DNA of 41,671 nt from Rhizobium sp. Q54 (GCA_945903635.1 CAMDOT010000025.1:1-41671); one strand, 5' to 3'; positions 1 through 9,029 are shown, counted from the stretch's first letter. Notes: a model not told the origin generated them from the sequence alone. Made by a program: numbers and translations.

Positions 1-17
1 CCCCGCGGTCCGATGAG

Positions 18-1244
18 TCAGTTCCCCTGCAGGATCTTCGCCGCGGCGTCGGCGAAGACCTGACAGCCCAGCACGATGTCGTCGTCCGCCGTGTTCTCGG
101 TGAAGTGGTGCGAGATGCCGCCGATCGAGGGCACGAACATCATGGCGGCGGGAATTTTCAGGCCGATCACCTGCGCGTCGTGGCCGGCGCCGGACGGCAT
201 GCGGACGTGCAGGTCGGGCGCGTGCGCCACGGCCGACTCCTCGATCGCATCGAGGAAGCGGTCGTCCATCAGCAGCGGCTCGGTGCGCGAGAGGTTCACG
301 CACTCGACGGTGCACGGGCCCTTCTTCTGATGGTCGGCCACGATCTCCATCAGCTTGGCCTCGAAGGTCTGCAGGACCATGGTGTCGGCATCGCGGAACT
401 GGAGGATCATCTCGGCCTTGCCGGGAACGATCGCGGGCGCGCCGGGCTCGATCGACATCTTGCCCACGGTCCACACGCTGCGCGGACCGGAGACCGCGGG
501 GAACTTGTCCATCACGTCGTTGTAGAGCCGCATCATCGCGGCGCCGGCATCCTTGCGGATCGGCATGGGTGTCGTGCCGGCATGGTTCTGGATGCCGCCA
601 AAAGTCAGGCGGAAGGCCATGATGCCGACGATTGCCGTCACGATGCCGATGCGCTTGCCGCCCGCTTCCAGCAGGCCGCCCTGCTCGATATGGGCCTCGA
701 GATAGCCGCGGTACCTTCCCTCTTCCAAATGCTCGCGCGGAGTCTTGTCGAGGCCGGCCGCCTTCAACGCCTCGCGCATCGGCGTGCCCTCGTCGCGGTG
801 TTTGGCCTTGTCGATGTCGGCCTCGGAGAACAGGCCGACGAACGAGCGGCTGCCGGTCATCTGGCCCCAGTGGCCCTCCTCGTCGGCCCACGAAGCGACG
901 TCGACGGCGAGATGCGCCGTCTCGGGATCCTCGGCCAGCGCGCGCGCCACCTCGAGGCCGTAGATCACGCCCATGACGCCATCGAGCCAGCCGCCCCTGG
1001 GCTGGGTGTCGGAGTGCGAGCCCATCAGCAGGCGCGGGCCGGTCTTGGGGCTCTTGCCGATCACCGTGCCGATGCCGTCGATCACCGGCTCGAGCCCGGC
1101 CTCCTTCATGCGGCCCGCCAGCCAATGCCGGCTCTCGACGTCCTGCGGCGACAGATGCGGGCGATGCACGCCGGTCTCGTAGCGACCGAAATCGGCGATA
1201 CGCCGCAGGTCGGCGAGCAGTCGTTCCCCGTTGATCTTCGGCAT
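18..1244 (-). CDS. M20-family Zn-dependent hydrolase (N-carbamoyl-amino-acid hydrolase / allantoate amidohydrolase type)
   Basis: Cytosolic binuclear-zinc amidohydrolase, 408 aa, the usual length of the hydantoinase/carbamoylase branch of peptidase family M20. The metal-site motifs are visible: SHSD (H77, D79), LDG with D88, the DEEG pair E122/E123, EAHIEQG with H185, and a C-terminal ISHH with H380. The NHAGTTPM segment (220-227) belongs to the dimerisation/substrate lid. These residues support hydrolysis of an N-carbamoyl or ureido amide, but substrate choice (N-carbamoyl amino acid, allantoate, ureidoglycine) cannot be read from sequence. The gene follows an amidase gene by 9 bp in the same direction, so it is probably the last gene of a three-gene amide-hydrolysis operon. 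Start is the ATG at 1244. Family assignment is firm; substrate is open. Confidence 0.9.
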   Translation of the reverse strand: MPKINGERLLADLRRIADFGRYETGVHRPHLSPQDVESRHWLAGRMKEAGLEPVIDGIGTVIGKSPKTGPRLLMGSHSDTQPRGGWLDGVMGVIYGLEVARALAEDPETAHLAVDVASWADEEGHWGQMTGSRSFVGLFSEADIDKAKHRDEGTPMREALKAAGLDKTPREHLEEGRYRGYLEAHIEQGGLLEAGGKRIGIVTAIVGIMAFRLTFGGIQNHAGTTPMPIRKDAGAAMMRLYNDVMDKFPAVSGPRSVWTVGKMSIEPGAPAIVPGKAEMILQFRDADTMVLQTFEAKLMEIVADHQKKGPCTVECVNLSRTEPLLMDDRFLDAIEESAVAHAPDLHVRMPSGAGHDAQVIGLKIPAAMMFVPSIGGISHHFTENTADDDIVLGCQVFADAAAKILQGN

Positions 1245-1253
1245 GGCGTGACC

Positions 1254-2522
1254 TCAATCGAGATGCGCCGCGACCCACGCGGCGGTGGAGAGCAGGCGGT
1301 CGTCGGCGTGGCGCAGGCCGACGAGCTGGATGCCGAGCGGCAGACCCTTCGATCCGGTACCGGACGGCAGCGTGACGCAGGGCGTGTGGGCCAGCGTCCA
1401 GATCGAATTGAACACGGGATCGCCTGTCGCGGCGATGCCCTCCGGCGCCTCGCCCGGCGCGCTGGCTGTCAGCAGTACGTCGACCTTGTCGAACAGGGAA
1501 TCGACGTGGGCACGGAAGGCGACGGCCTTACGCTGGGCGGCAACGTAGCGCTTGAAGGGAACAGCGAGGCCGCGCTTCATCGGCCCGTCCATCAGCTCGC
1601 GACTCACCTTGTCGGGATTGCGCAGCCGCTCGTCGGCATAGTTGCGCACGCTCTCCCAGCCGGTGATGGCGGCGTGGTCGTCGATGATGTCCTTGAAGGC
1701 CGGCGCGAAGGCGACATCGACGATGCTGGCGCCCTTGGACGAGAGCAGCGTCGCGGCGCGTTCCAGCAGCGCCACGGTGTCGGACTCCGCCTTGTCCCAG
1801 ACCGGCGAGCGGCAGAAGCCGATGCGCGGCGCGCCCGTCTTGCGATTGACTGGTACCGGCGGCAGCTTGAGCACGGCGCCACGGAACAGCGCGATGTCGT
1901 CCAGCGTGCGCGCCATGAGGCCCAGCGTGTCGACCGAGTGGCACTGCATCTTTATGCCGACGCGGTTGAAGTCGCCGTAGGTCGGCTTGTAGCCGATCAC
2001 GCCGCAGTAGGCCGCGGGCCGGATCACCGAGCCGCCGGTCTGCGTGCCGAAGGCGAGCGGCACCTGGCCGTCGGCCACCGCCGCGGCGGAACCGGACGAG
2101 GAGCCGCCCGGCGTGTGGGCGGCGTTGTGCGGATTGGTGGTCGGGCCGGGATGGCGGTTGGCGAACTCGGTCGTGACAGTCTTGCCCAGGATCACGGCAT
2201 TGGCGGTCCGGCAGAGCGCCACGCAGGCGGCGTCGCCGAACGGCACCTTGCCTTCGAAGATTGCCGAGTTGTGGCCGGTCGGCATGTCGTGCGTATCGAT
2301 GATGTCCTTTATGCCGACAGGAATGCCGCGCAGGAGTCCGCCCTTGGCGGCATCGGCCGCCCTCGCCTGCGCGATCGCCAGCGCGGGATCGAGGAAGGCC
2401 CAGGCCTTCACCGCGGAGTCGCGCTCGGCGATTCGGTCGAGGCAGTCGCGCACGAGCTTTTCGGAGGTGAGCGTGCCGGCCTCGATGGCAGCGACCGCTT
2501 CGGTGGCGGACAGCGGCTTCAT
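1254..2522 (-). CDS. amidase signature family hydrolase (copy 1)
   Basis: 422-aa amidase-signature enzyme that hydrolyses a carboxamide. The Lys-cisSer-Ser triad is visible as K72 (in GIPVGIKDIID), S141 (start of the SSSG in TPGGSSSGSAA) and S165 (in GTQTGGSVIRP). The 24-residue spacing of the two serines matches the family. There is no signal peptide, so it is cytosolic. Its ATG overlaps the stop of the upstream amidase gene by 4 bp (2519-2522), implying translational coupling. It is a clear paralog of that neighbour, with matching motifs around the triad and a similar N-terminal helix, so the pair arose by tandem duplication and then diverged. It could be annotated as Glu-tRNA amidotransferase subunit A by simple homology, but no gatB or gatC is nearby and the context is catabolic. 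Confidence 0.92.
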   Translation of the reverse strand: MKPLSATEAVAAIEAGTLTSEKLVRDCLDRIAERDSAVKAWAFLDPALAIAQARAADAAKGGLLRGIPVGIKDIIDTHDMPTGHNSAIFEGKVPFGDAACVALCRTANAVILGKTVTTEFANRHPGPTTNPHNAAHTPGGSSSGSAAAVADGQVPLAFGTQTGGSVIRPAAYCGVIGYKPTYGDFNRVGIKMQCHSVDTLGLMARTLDDIALFRGAVLKLPPVPVNRKTGAPRIGFCRSPVWDKAESDTVALLERAATLLSSKGASIVDVAFAPAFKDIIDDHAAITGWESVRNYADERLRNPDKVSRELMDGPMKRGLAVPFKRYVAAQRKAVAFRAHVDSLFDKVDVLLTASAPGEAPEGIAATGDPVFNSIWTLAHTPCVTLPSGTGSKGLPLGIQLVGLRHADDRLLSTAAWVAAHLD

Positions 2523-3811
2523 ACGAGCGCTCCCTTCACCCAGGCGGCAATGTCGAGCAGGCGGGCATCCTCATGCTGACGGCCGACCAGTTGAATGCCG
2601 ATGGGCAAACCGGCCGGGCCCTTGGCGAAGGGCAGCGTCACGCACGGCATCCAGAGGTAGGTCCACAGGAGATTGAACGTGGCATCGCCGGTCCGTTCCA
2701 GCCCGAGCGGCGCCTCGCCTTTCGCCGGCGCCGTCAGGATGACGTCGATGTCTTCGAACAGCGCATCCACGGCGGCGCGTCCCGTGTCGCCCAGCTTGCG
2801 CGCGGCAACCCAGGTCGCATAGTCGACCCTCGCCCCGGCCTCGAGCTTGTCCTTCTTGAGGCTCTCACTCAGCAGATGCGGGAAGCGGCGCGCCTCGTCG
2901 GCGTGGGCGCGTGGACCGTCGAACGCACTGAGCGTCTTCTGGCCGTCGCTCATGTCGCGCACCGGCGCCGGCAGTTCGATCTCCTTCACCTGCGCGCCCG
3001 CCTTGGCGAGTGCTGCGGCCGCATCGTTCACCGCCTTGGTGCCCTCGGGCGAAAGCTCGTCGCGGTGATGGGTGAAGCAGACAGCAATGCGCGGCGGCAC
3101 ACCAAGCCGGGCGATCGGCACAAAGGGGATCGCCATGAGGGCGGCACGAAACAGCGCGATGTCTTCGATGCTGCGGGCATAGGCACCGATCGTGTCGAGC
3201 CATTCGGTGTTGGCCTTCATGCCGGCGGTCGGGAAATGACCGTAGCTGGGCTTGTAGCCGACAATGCCGCAGAAGGCCGCCGGCCGGATCACCGAGCCGC
3301 CGGTCTGCGTGCCGGTGGCCAGCACGATCTGGAAGTCGGCCACGCCGGCCGCCGAGCCCGACGACGAGCCACCCGGCGTATGGGCAGGGTTGTGCGGATT
3401 GCGGGTCGGACCGGGATGGCGGTTGGCGAACTCGGTGGTCACCGTCTTGCCGAGCAGGATCGCGCCGGCGTCCCTGGCCAGCGCGATGGTGGCCGCGTCG
3501 GCCAGCGGCTGGTGCGTCTTGTAGATCGGCGAGCCGTAGGTCGTGGGCTGGTCGTGCGAATCGATGATGTCCTTCACGCCCATCGGGATGCCGTGCAGCA
3601 AGCCCTTGCGTGGGCCGCGATCGAGCACCCTGGCGCGTTCGAGGGCAGCATCGCGGGCGAGATGCGACCACGCGAGCACGTCACCGTCGCGCTTGTCGAT
3701 GCGGTCGAGATGGGCGCGCACGATGGCTTCGGCCGTCACCGCGCCGGAGTCGATCTGTTGCGCGAGTTCGGTGGCGGTGAGCGTGTTGGGCGTGGGCATG
3801 GACGCCATCAT
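2519..3811 (-). CDS. amidase signature family hydrolase (copy 2)
   Basis: 430-aa amidase-signature enzyme if started at the ATG at 3811; ATGs at 3808 and 3799 are equally possible. Counting from 3811, the catalytic residues are K80 (GIPMGVKDIID), S149 (TPGGSSSGSAA) and S173 (GTQTGGSVIRP), the same 24-residue spacing as in the next gene. The reading frame stays open upstream to about 4213, but that part lies over the divergent binding-protein gene and shows no amidase homology, so I exclude it. First gene of the leftward amidase-amidase-Zn hydrolase unit. It probably shares a short intergenic control region (3812-3883) with the divergent binding-protein gene, which suggests the imported compound is an amide or peptide-like substrate. 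The product is not identified beyond family. Confidence 0.9.
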   Translation of the reverse strand: MMASMPTPNTLTATELAQQIDSGAVTAEAIVRAHLDRIDKRDGDVLAWSHLARDAALERARVLDRGPRKGLLHGIPMGVKDIIDSHDQPTTYGSPIYKTHQPLADAATIALARDAGAILLGKTVTTEFANRHPGPTRNPHNPAHTPGGSSSGSAAGVADFQIVLATGTQTGGSVIRPAAFCGIVGYKPSYGHFPTAGMKANTEWLDTIGAYARSIEDIALFRAALMAIPFVPIARLGVPPRIAVCFTHHRDELSPEGTKAVNDAAAALAKAGAQVKEIELPAPVRDMSDGQKTLSAFDGPRAHADEARRFPHLLSESLKKDKLEAGARVDYATWVAARKLGDTGRAAVDALFEDIDVILTAPAKGEAPLGLERTGDATFNLLWTYLWMPCVTLPFAKGPAGLPIGIQLVGRQHEDARLLDIAAWVKGALV

Positions 3812-3883
3812 GACAGCAAGAAGCATGCCGCCCAAATGCTGGCGCACTTCATGCTTCGTGTATCGGAACTCTGGAGGTTCCGC

Positions 3884-5497
3884 ATGATCACCCGTCGCGC
3901 CGCCCTGCTCGCCAGCGCCGCCATTCCTTTTGCTGCCACGGCGCTCCCGCGTTCTGCGGTGGCGCAACAGCCTTCGACCCTGCGCATCGCCATGACGCTG
4001 GCCGACATTCCGGCGACCGACGGCGCGCCCGACCAAGGCACCGAGGGCATTCGCTTCATGGGCTACACGCTCTACGACCCGCTGGTGGCATGGGACCTGT
4101 CCTCGGCGACGGCGCCAGCCAAGCTGGTGCCCGGCCTCGCCACCAAGTGGTATCAGGACCCGGCCGATTCGACGAAATGGATCTTCGAGCTGCGCCAGGG
4201 CGTAAAATTCCACGACGGTTCGGACTTCAACGCCGACGCGGTGATTTTTACGCTAGAGCGGGCGCTCAACGACAAGTCGCCGGCCTTCGATCGCCTCGGA
4301 CGCGGCGTGCTGATCGCCTCGCTGTGGCCACTCGTCGGCTATCGCAAGATCGACGACTACAAGGTCGAAATGCAAACCAAGGGCATCGACACGCTGATGC
4401 CGCTGCTGCTGAACCGCGTGCCGATCGCCAGCCCCGCCAACTTCGAGAAGGTCGGCCGCGACTGGCAGGCCTACAGGAAGTCCCCTTCGGGGACGGGCCC
4501 GTGGAAGATGAAGGCATGGACACCGCGCGAGCGCGCCGAGCTCGAACGCAACACCGACTACTGGAACAAGGACCGCATCCCCAGGAGCGAGCGCATGGTG
4601 CTGCTGCCGATCCCCGACGTCTCGACACGGACGGCGGCGCTGCTGTCGGGCCGCGTCGACTGGATCGAGGCGCCCGCTCCCGATTCGCTCGACAAGCTGC
4701 GCGCCGGCGGCTGCAAGATCGAAACCAACGCCATCCCGCACATGTGGCCCTACACGCTGAACCTGTTGCCGGGCCAGGCCACCGCCGACATCCGCGTGCG
4801 CAAGGCGATGAACCTCGCGATCGACCGCGACTCGATGGTGAAGTTGCTGGGCGGGCTCGCTGCACCCGCGGTCGGCTGCGTGCCTTCCGATCATCCCTGG
4901 TTCGGCACACCCTCGTTCAAGATCAGGTACGACCCGGCCGAGGCCAGGAAGCTGATGGCCGAGGCGGGTTATGGGCCGCAGAAGCGGCTCAAGATCAAGG
5001 TCGCGATCTCGACCTCGGGCTCGGGCCAGATGTATCCGCTGATCATGAACGAGTTCATCCAGCAGCAGTTCGCCGAGATCGGCATCGACATGGAGTTCCA
5101 GGTCATGGACTGGAACGCGCTTCTGAACACGATGCGTCAGGGCGCCAAGTCGCCGGAGGGCAGCCAGCTCGGCGCCATCAACGTGAGCTGGAACACGATG
5201 GATCCGCACAATGCCTTCATGCGCTTCGTCGACAGCCAGTTGGTGCCGCCCAAGGGCTCGAACTGGGGCTACATCAACGATCCCGAATTCGACAAGCTTT
5301 GTGCCGAGGCCCGCACGACGGCCGACCCGGCGGCGCTCGACAAGGTGCTGGCCAAGATCAACACGCGCATGGTCGACGAGGCGGTGTTCGTCTGGGTGGT
5401 GCACGACGTGTGGCCGAACGCCATCTCGGCCAAGGTGAAGGGCTACGTCCACCCCAAGAGCTGGTACGTCGACTTTTCACCCGTCACGGTGGGTTAG
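3884..5497 (+). CDS. ABC transporter substrate-binding protein, peptide/nickel family 5
   Basis: 537-aa periplasmic solute-binding protein of the DppA/OppA (SBP_bac_5) class. The ATG at 3884 is preceded by GGAGG at 3873-3877 and begins a Tat-like signal (ITRRAALLASAAIPFAA, cleavage near AVA-QQ at about residue 27). The family pattern WIFELRQGVKFHDGSDFNAD follows, then a PSGTGPWKM segment and a C-terminal lobe. The frame is open far upstream, but that part is antisense to the amidases and is not included. No permease or ATPase genes accompany it here, so it is an orphan binding protein that must use a transporter elsewhere, or possibly the one at 24-28 kb, from which its sequence clearly differs. 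Divergent to the amidase operon; ligand unknown. Confidence 0.93.
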   Translation: MITRRAALLASAAIPFAATALPRSAVAQQPSTLRIAMTLADIPATDGAPDQGTEGIRFMGYTLYDPLVAWDLSSATAPAKLVPGLATKWYQDPADSTKWIFELRQGVKFHDGSDFNADAVIFTLERALNDKSPAFDRLGRGVLIASLWPLVGYRKIDDYKVEMQTKGIDTLMPLLLNRVPIASPANFEKVGRDWQAYRKSPSGTGPWKMKAWTPRERAELERNTDYWNKDRIPRSERMVLLPIPDVSTRTAALLSGRVDWIEAPAPDSLDKLRAGGCKIETNAIPHMWPYTLNLLPGQATADIRVRKAMNLAIDRDSMVKLLGGLAAPAVGCVPSDHPWFGTPSFKIRYDPAEARKLMAEAGYGPQKRLKIKVAISTSGSGQMYPLIMNEFIQQQFAEIGIDMEFQVMDWNALLNTMRQGAKSPEGSQLGAINVSWNTMDPHNAFMRFVDSQLVPPKGSNWGYINDPEFDKLCAEARTTADPAALDKVLAKINTRMVDEAVFVWVVHDVWPNAISAKVKGYVHPKSWYVDFSPVTVG

Positions 5498-5507
5498 AGG
5501 CGGACGG

Positions 5508-7814
5508 TCAGAGGCGGGCGGCTAGCGCCTGCCAGACCCGCTCGGGCGTGGCCGGCATGTCGATCGTCGTCACACCGGCGGGCCTGAGCGCGTCCAGGAT
5601 GGCAGCCATGATCGTCTGCGGCGCCGCGATGCAGCCCGCCTGCCCCGAGCCTTTGACGCCCAGCGGATTGGCGGCGGTCGGCCGCTCGATCAGCTCGATG
5701 TCGAACGACGGAAAGTCGTCGGCGCGCGGCAGGGCATAGTCCATCAGCGAGCCGCTGAGCAGCTGGCCGGACTCGGGATCGTAGACAGTGCGCTCCGTCA
5801 TCGCCTGGCCAATGCCTTGCGCGATACCGCCCTGCACCTGGCCCTCGGTCAGCATCGGGTTGATCAGGCGGCCATAGTCGTCGACCACGGTATAGCGCAG
5901 CAGTTCGCACCCGCCGGTCTCGGGATCGATCTCGACCTCGGCCACGTGGCAGCCGCTCGGAAAGGTGAAGACGTCGGTGATGTTCAGCACGTGCTCGCCC
6001 AGTCCCGGCGTCATGCCGTCGGGCAGGTTCGCACCATCCTGGGCACTTCTGGCAAGTGCCGGAAGATCGATGCCGCGATCGGTGCCGCGCACGGTAAAGC
6101 GGCCGCTGTCATAGTCGAGGTCATCCCCCGACGCCTGCAGCAGATGCGCCGCCAGCCGCCGCGCCTTCGCGAGAGCGGCGTCCATCGCCTTCACGAGCGC
6201 GGCACCGCCCATGTGCATCGAGCGCGCACCGCCATGGCCCGCACCACTCTTCACCTGACGCGTATCGGCCTGCACATAGCGGAAGGCGCCGATCGGCAGG
6301 CCGAGATGTCCGGAGGCGATCTGCGCGAAGGACGTCTCGTGGCCCTGGCCGTTGGACTCGGTGCCGAGCGCAATCGTCACCGCGCCGTCCGGTTCGAAGC
6401 GGACCTCGGCGCCTTCGTTGGGCGCTCCACGCGAGGTTTCGAGGAAGCAGCCGACGCCGATGCCAAGCAGCCGGCCGCGCGCCTTAGCGGCAGCGCGCCG
6501 CGCCTCGAACCCTTTGGTATCGGCGCGCACCACGGCGGCATCGAGATTGGCCACGAAGCCGCCCGAGTCGATCGTGAGGCCCATGGCGGTCTTGTGCGGG
6601 AACGAGGCGATCAGGTTCTGCCGCCTCAAGTCGGACGGGTCGCGGCCGATCACACGCGCCGCCGCCTCGATGGCGCGCTCGGTGATGTAGTTGGCCTCGG
6701 GCTTGCCGGCGCCGCGGTAGGCATCCACCGGCACCGTGTTGGTGAAGGCGCCGCGCACGTCGACGGCGATCGAGGGAATGTCGTAGACGCCGCCGTGCGC
6801 CGTCGAGGCGGCAATGGCCGATGCCCCGGGCCCGTTGCCCGACAGATAGGCGCCGAGGTTGGCGACCATGGCAATGTCCAGTGCCAGGATACGACCCGTC
6901 GCATCGAGCGCGATCCTGGCCGAGGCCTCGATGTCGCGGCCCTGCGCGCCGGACACGAACTCTTCGGCGCGGTCGGCGACCCAGCGCACCGGCCGGCCGA
7001 GCTTGCGCGCCGCCCACAGCAGAAGCACCCATTCGGGATAGAGGAAGTTCTTCATCCCGAAGCCGCCGCCGACGTCGGGCGCATGAAGCTGGATACGCTC
7101 GGGCGGCACCTTGAACACGAACTCGGCGAGCTGGCGGCGGATGCCGTGCAGCCCCTGCCCTGTCAACTCGAGGTCCATCGTGTCGGTCGCCGCGTCATAG
7201 CGGGCGATGCCGGCACGCGGTTCGAGCGGCACCACGATGACGCGGTTGTTCATCACCTCGATGGCGACGACATGGGCCGCGTCCTTCATGATCTGCGCCA
7301 CGGCCGCGTGGTCGCCCTTCTGGAGATGGAAGGCAAGGTTGCCCGGCGCCTGATCCCAGAGCGTCGGCGCGCCGCCTGCGAGCGCCGCCCTGCCATCGAC
7401 GACCGCCGGCAAGGACTCGTAGTCGACCTCGATCAGCTCGGCCGCCTCGCGCGCGGCCTCGAGACTGTCGGCCACGACGAACGCCACCGGATCGCCGACA
7501 TGGCGCACGCGTCCATCCGCCAGCGCGGGGCGCGGCGGCACGATCAGCGGCTTCACGGCCGCCAGGCAAGGCAACGGCCCGAGCCCATCCGCCGCAAGAT
7601 CGGCCGCGGTGGCGACCAGACGTACCCCGGGCAGCGCGGCAGCCGGCGCGACGTCGATCCGCTTGATCAGCGCGTGGGCGTGCGGCGAGCGCAAGACGTA
7701 GCTCTGCAACGCGCCGACCGCGTCGATGTCTTCGACATAACGGCCACGTCCCAGCAGGAAGCGCGCATCTTCTAGACGCCGGACCGAACGTCCGGGCTGG
7801 CTGCCGTCGGCCAT
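5508..7814 (-). CDS. xanthine dehydrogenase family molybdopterin-binding subunit (form II CoxL-like)
   Basis: 768-aa molybdenum hydroxylase large subunit. The N-terminus RRLEDARFLLGRGRYVEDI is the family hallmark. An AYRGAGK motif at 365-371 matches the form II CoxL-like signature rather than the AYxCSFR of true CO dehydrogenase, so CO oxidation is unlikely. The normally conserved catalytic glutamate of the GxGE motif is a glutamine: GVKGSGQAGC with Q725, codon at 5640-5642. No medium FAD subunit or small 2Fe-2S subunit lies in the window, so partners must be encoded elsewhere or be absent. Its ATG abuts the stop of the upstream Rieske gene (7815), so the two form an operon. It is likely a hydroxylase of an N-heterocycle or aldehyde, or a degenerate homolog; substrate unknown. 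Confidence 0.9.
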   Translation of the reverse strand: MADGSQPGRSVRRLEDARFLLGRGRYVEDIDAVGALQSYVLRSPHAHALIKRIDVAPAAALPGVRLVATAADLAADGLGPLPCLAAVKPLIVPPRPALADGRVRHVGDPVAFVVADSLEAAREAAELIEVDYESLPAVVDGRAALAGGAPTLWDQAPGNLAFHLQKGDHAAVAQIMKDAAHVVAIEVMNNRVIVVPLEPRAGIARYDAATDTMDLELTGQGLHGIRRQLAEFVFKVPPERIQLHAPDVGGGFGMKNFLYPEWVLLLWAARKLGRPVRWVADRAEEFVSGAQGRDIEASARIALDATGRILALDIAMVANLGAYLSGNGPGASAIAASTAHGGVYDIPSIAVDVRGAFTNTVPVDAYRGAGKPEANYITERAIEAAARVIGRDPSDLRRQNLIASFPHKTAMGLTIDSGGFVANLDAAVVRADTKGFEARRAAAKARGRLLGIGVGCFLETSRGAPNEGAEVRFEPDGAVTIALGTESNGQGHETSFAQIASGHLGLPIGAFRYVQADTRQVKSGAGHGGARSMHMGGAALVKAMDAALAKARRLAAHLLQASGDDLDYDSGRFTVRGTDRGIDLPALARSAQDGANLPDGMTPGLGEHVLNITDVFTFPSGCHVAEVEIDPETGGCELLRYTVVDDYGRLINPMLTEGQVQGGIAQGIGQAMTERTVYDPESGQLLSGSLMDYALPRADDFPSFDIELIERPTAANPLGVKGSGQAGCIAAPQTIMAAILDALRPAGVTTIDMPATPERVWQALAARL

Positions 7815-8891
7815 CTAGCAGGCCCCTCTCATGGACATGGCCGTGGCGGTCGCCGCCGGACCCGGCTGGCCGTCGTGATCGAGCAGCGTCTGCACGAGCT
7901 TGCGGAACTGCGTCGGACCGGCATCGAGGCTGGTCGGCAGCATGCGGCGTGTGGGATCGAGATCGATCAACTTTTGCTGGGCTTCGATGATTGCCTTGTC
8001 CTCGTTAAAGGCCGCCTCGACGACGGCAAAGAGCCGGCCGACGCGATCCTGGTCGATGTCGGCGCTGCGTGCACCGGCGGCGTAGAAGTAGCGTGACGTA
8101 CGATTGCTCATCGGCGTTACCGCCTGGTCGTCGTAGCGCAGGAAGAGCGGCGGCTCCGACGGCGCCGCGCCCTTGCAGCGCTCGGCCGTCCCGACCGGAT
8201 AGAAGGAAGTGCGCAGCAGGAAGATACCCGGGAAGAGAAAGTCGTAGCTGTTCCACAGGTCGAGCGTGTCGCCCCAGCGCTTCATGAAGCCGCGCGATGG
8301 CTGGCCACGCAACCAGCGTTCTACACGCAAGCCGCGCTCGAGCGGCAGGATGCGTGGACGCTCGTCGGCCCATTGCGGCATGTCGAGGCCCAGCGTCTTC
8401 TCGTGCGCGAAGCTCAAATGGGAAAGGTCGAGCAGGTTGTCATCGATCAAAAGATAGTGCGCGGCATAGTCCATCTGGCCGCTCTGCATGCAATAGGCGG
8501 GATCGTCGAGCCGCACCGAACCGGGGATCGACGCCGGATCGGCCAGGGCCGCCTCGCCCATCCAGACCCAGATCCAGCCGCCGCGTTCGACGGCGGGATA
8601 GCGCCGCACGAAGGCGCTTTGCGGAATGAGCTTCTGGCCGGGAATTTCCACGCAGCGCCCATCTGGCGCGAACTTGAGCCCGTGATACATGCAGCGCAGG
8701 TCGTCCTGTTCGAGCCGGCCCATGGAGAGCGGCGCGAAGCGGTGGCAGCAGCGATCCTCCAGCGCCACGACCTCGCCATCGGTCTTGCGATAGAGCGCCA
8801 GCGGCTGCTCGATGATCAGGCGGGCCTCGATACGGCCGGGCGCCAGGTCATGCGACCAGCCGGCGACATACCAGGCATTGTTGACCCACAT
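7815..8891 (-). CDS. Rieske non-heme iron oxygenase, vanillate O-demethylase-like
   Basis: 358-aa oxygenase component. The Rieske 2Fe-2S ligands are C48-x-H50 and C67-x2-H70 (CMYHG). The mononuclear iron site is N152-x2-D155-x2-H158-x4-H163, the spacing of the vanillate demethylase/phthalate dioxygenase group. Start is the ATG at 8891, preceded on the minus strand by GGGAGG about 5 nt away. The frame stays open upstream past 10 kb only as an antisense artefact. Likely role: O-demethylation or hydroxylation of an aromatic or cyclic compound, needing a reductase that is not encoded nearby. It directly precedes the molybdenum hydroxylase subunit and is divergent to a GST gene, with 138 bp between that carry a short direct repeat. 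Confidence 0.92.
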   Translation of the reverse strand: MWVNNAWYVAGWSHDLAPGRIEARLIIEQPLALYRKTDGEVVALEDRCCHRFAPLSMGRLEQDDLRCMYHGLKFAPDGRCVEIPGQKLIPQSAFVRRYPAVERGGWIWVWMGEAALADPASIPGSVRLDDPAYCMQSGQMDYAAHYLLIDDNLLDLSHLSFAHEKTLGLDMPQWADERPRILPLERGLRVERWLRGQPSRGFMKRWGDTLDLWNSYDFLFPGIFLLRTSFYPVGTAERCKGAAPSEPPLFLRYDDQAVTPMSNRTSRYFYAAGARSADIDQDRVGRLFAVVEAAFNEDKAIIEAQQKLIDLDPTRRMLPTSLDAGPTQFRKLVQTLLDHDGQPGPAATATAMSMRGAC

Positions 8892-8933
8892 ATGATCCTC
8901 CCGGACCCTCTCGCCGAATCCTCTCGTTGTCGG

Positions 8934-8961
8934 CCAGCATACACCCCAACCAGCATACACC
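8934..8961. repeat. tandem 12-bp direct repeat in the Rieske/GST divergent region
   Basis: The 12-mer CCAGCATACACC occurs at 8934-8945 and again at 8950-8961, a 16-bp period, between the Rieske gene (start 8891) and the GST gene (start 9030). Paired direct repeats in a divergent promoter region fit a transcription-factor binding site, but no regulator gene is adjacent and the repeat may be incidental. Confidence 0.55.
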
Positions 8962-9029
8962 ATTGACGAACCGGAGCGACCGTCCGACGCTCGGCGCCTG
9001 TGGCTCACGCCTAAAACACCGGAGGAACC

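Noticed and set aside
105..2579. Very long plus-strand open frame opposite the Zn hydrolase and amidases
   Set aside because: It is antisense to three genes with complete active sites. Its translation is rich in Arg, His, Gly and Ala with no motif, as usual for GC-rich antisense frames.
2573..3883. N-terminal extension of the binding-protein frame
   Set aside because: It is antisense to the amidase. The signal peptide and GGAGG fix the start at 3884.
5817..7775. 652-codon plus-strand frame opposite the molybdenum hydroxylase
   Set aside because: No domain or signal is visible, and the composition is antisense-like. The minus-strand gene carries all family motifs.
5508..7814. Aerobic CO dehydrogenase large subunit (coxL)
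   Set aside because: It lacks the AYxCSFR active-site loop and has AYRGAGK, and no coxM or coxS is adjacent.
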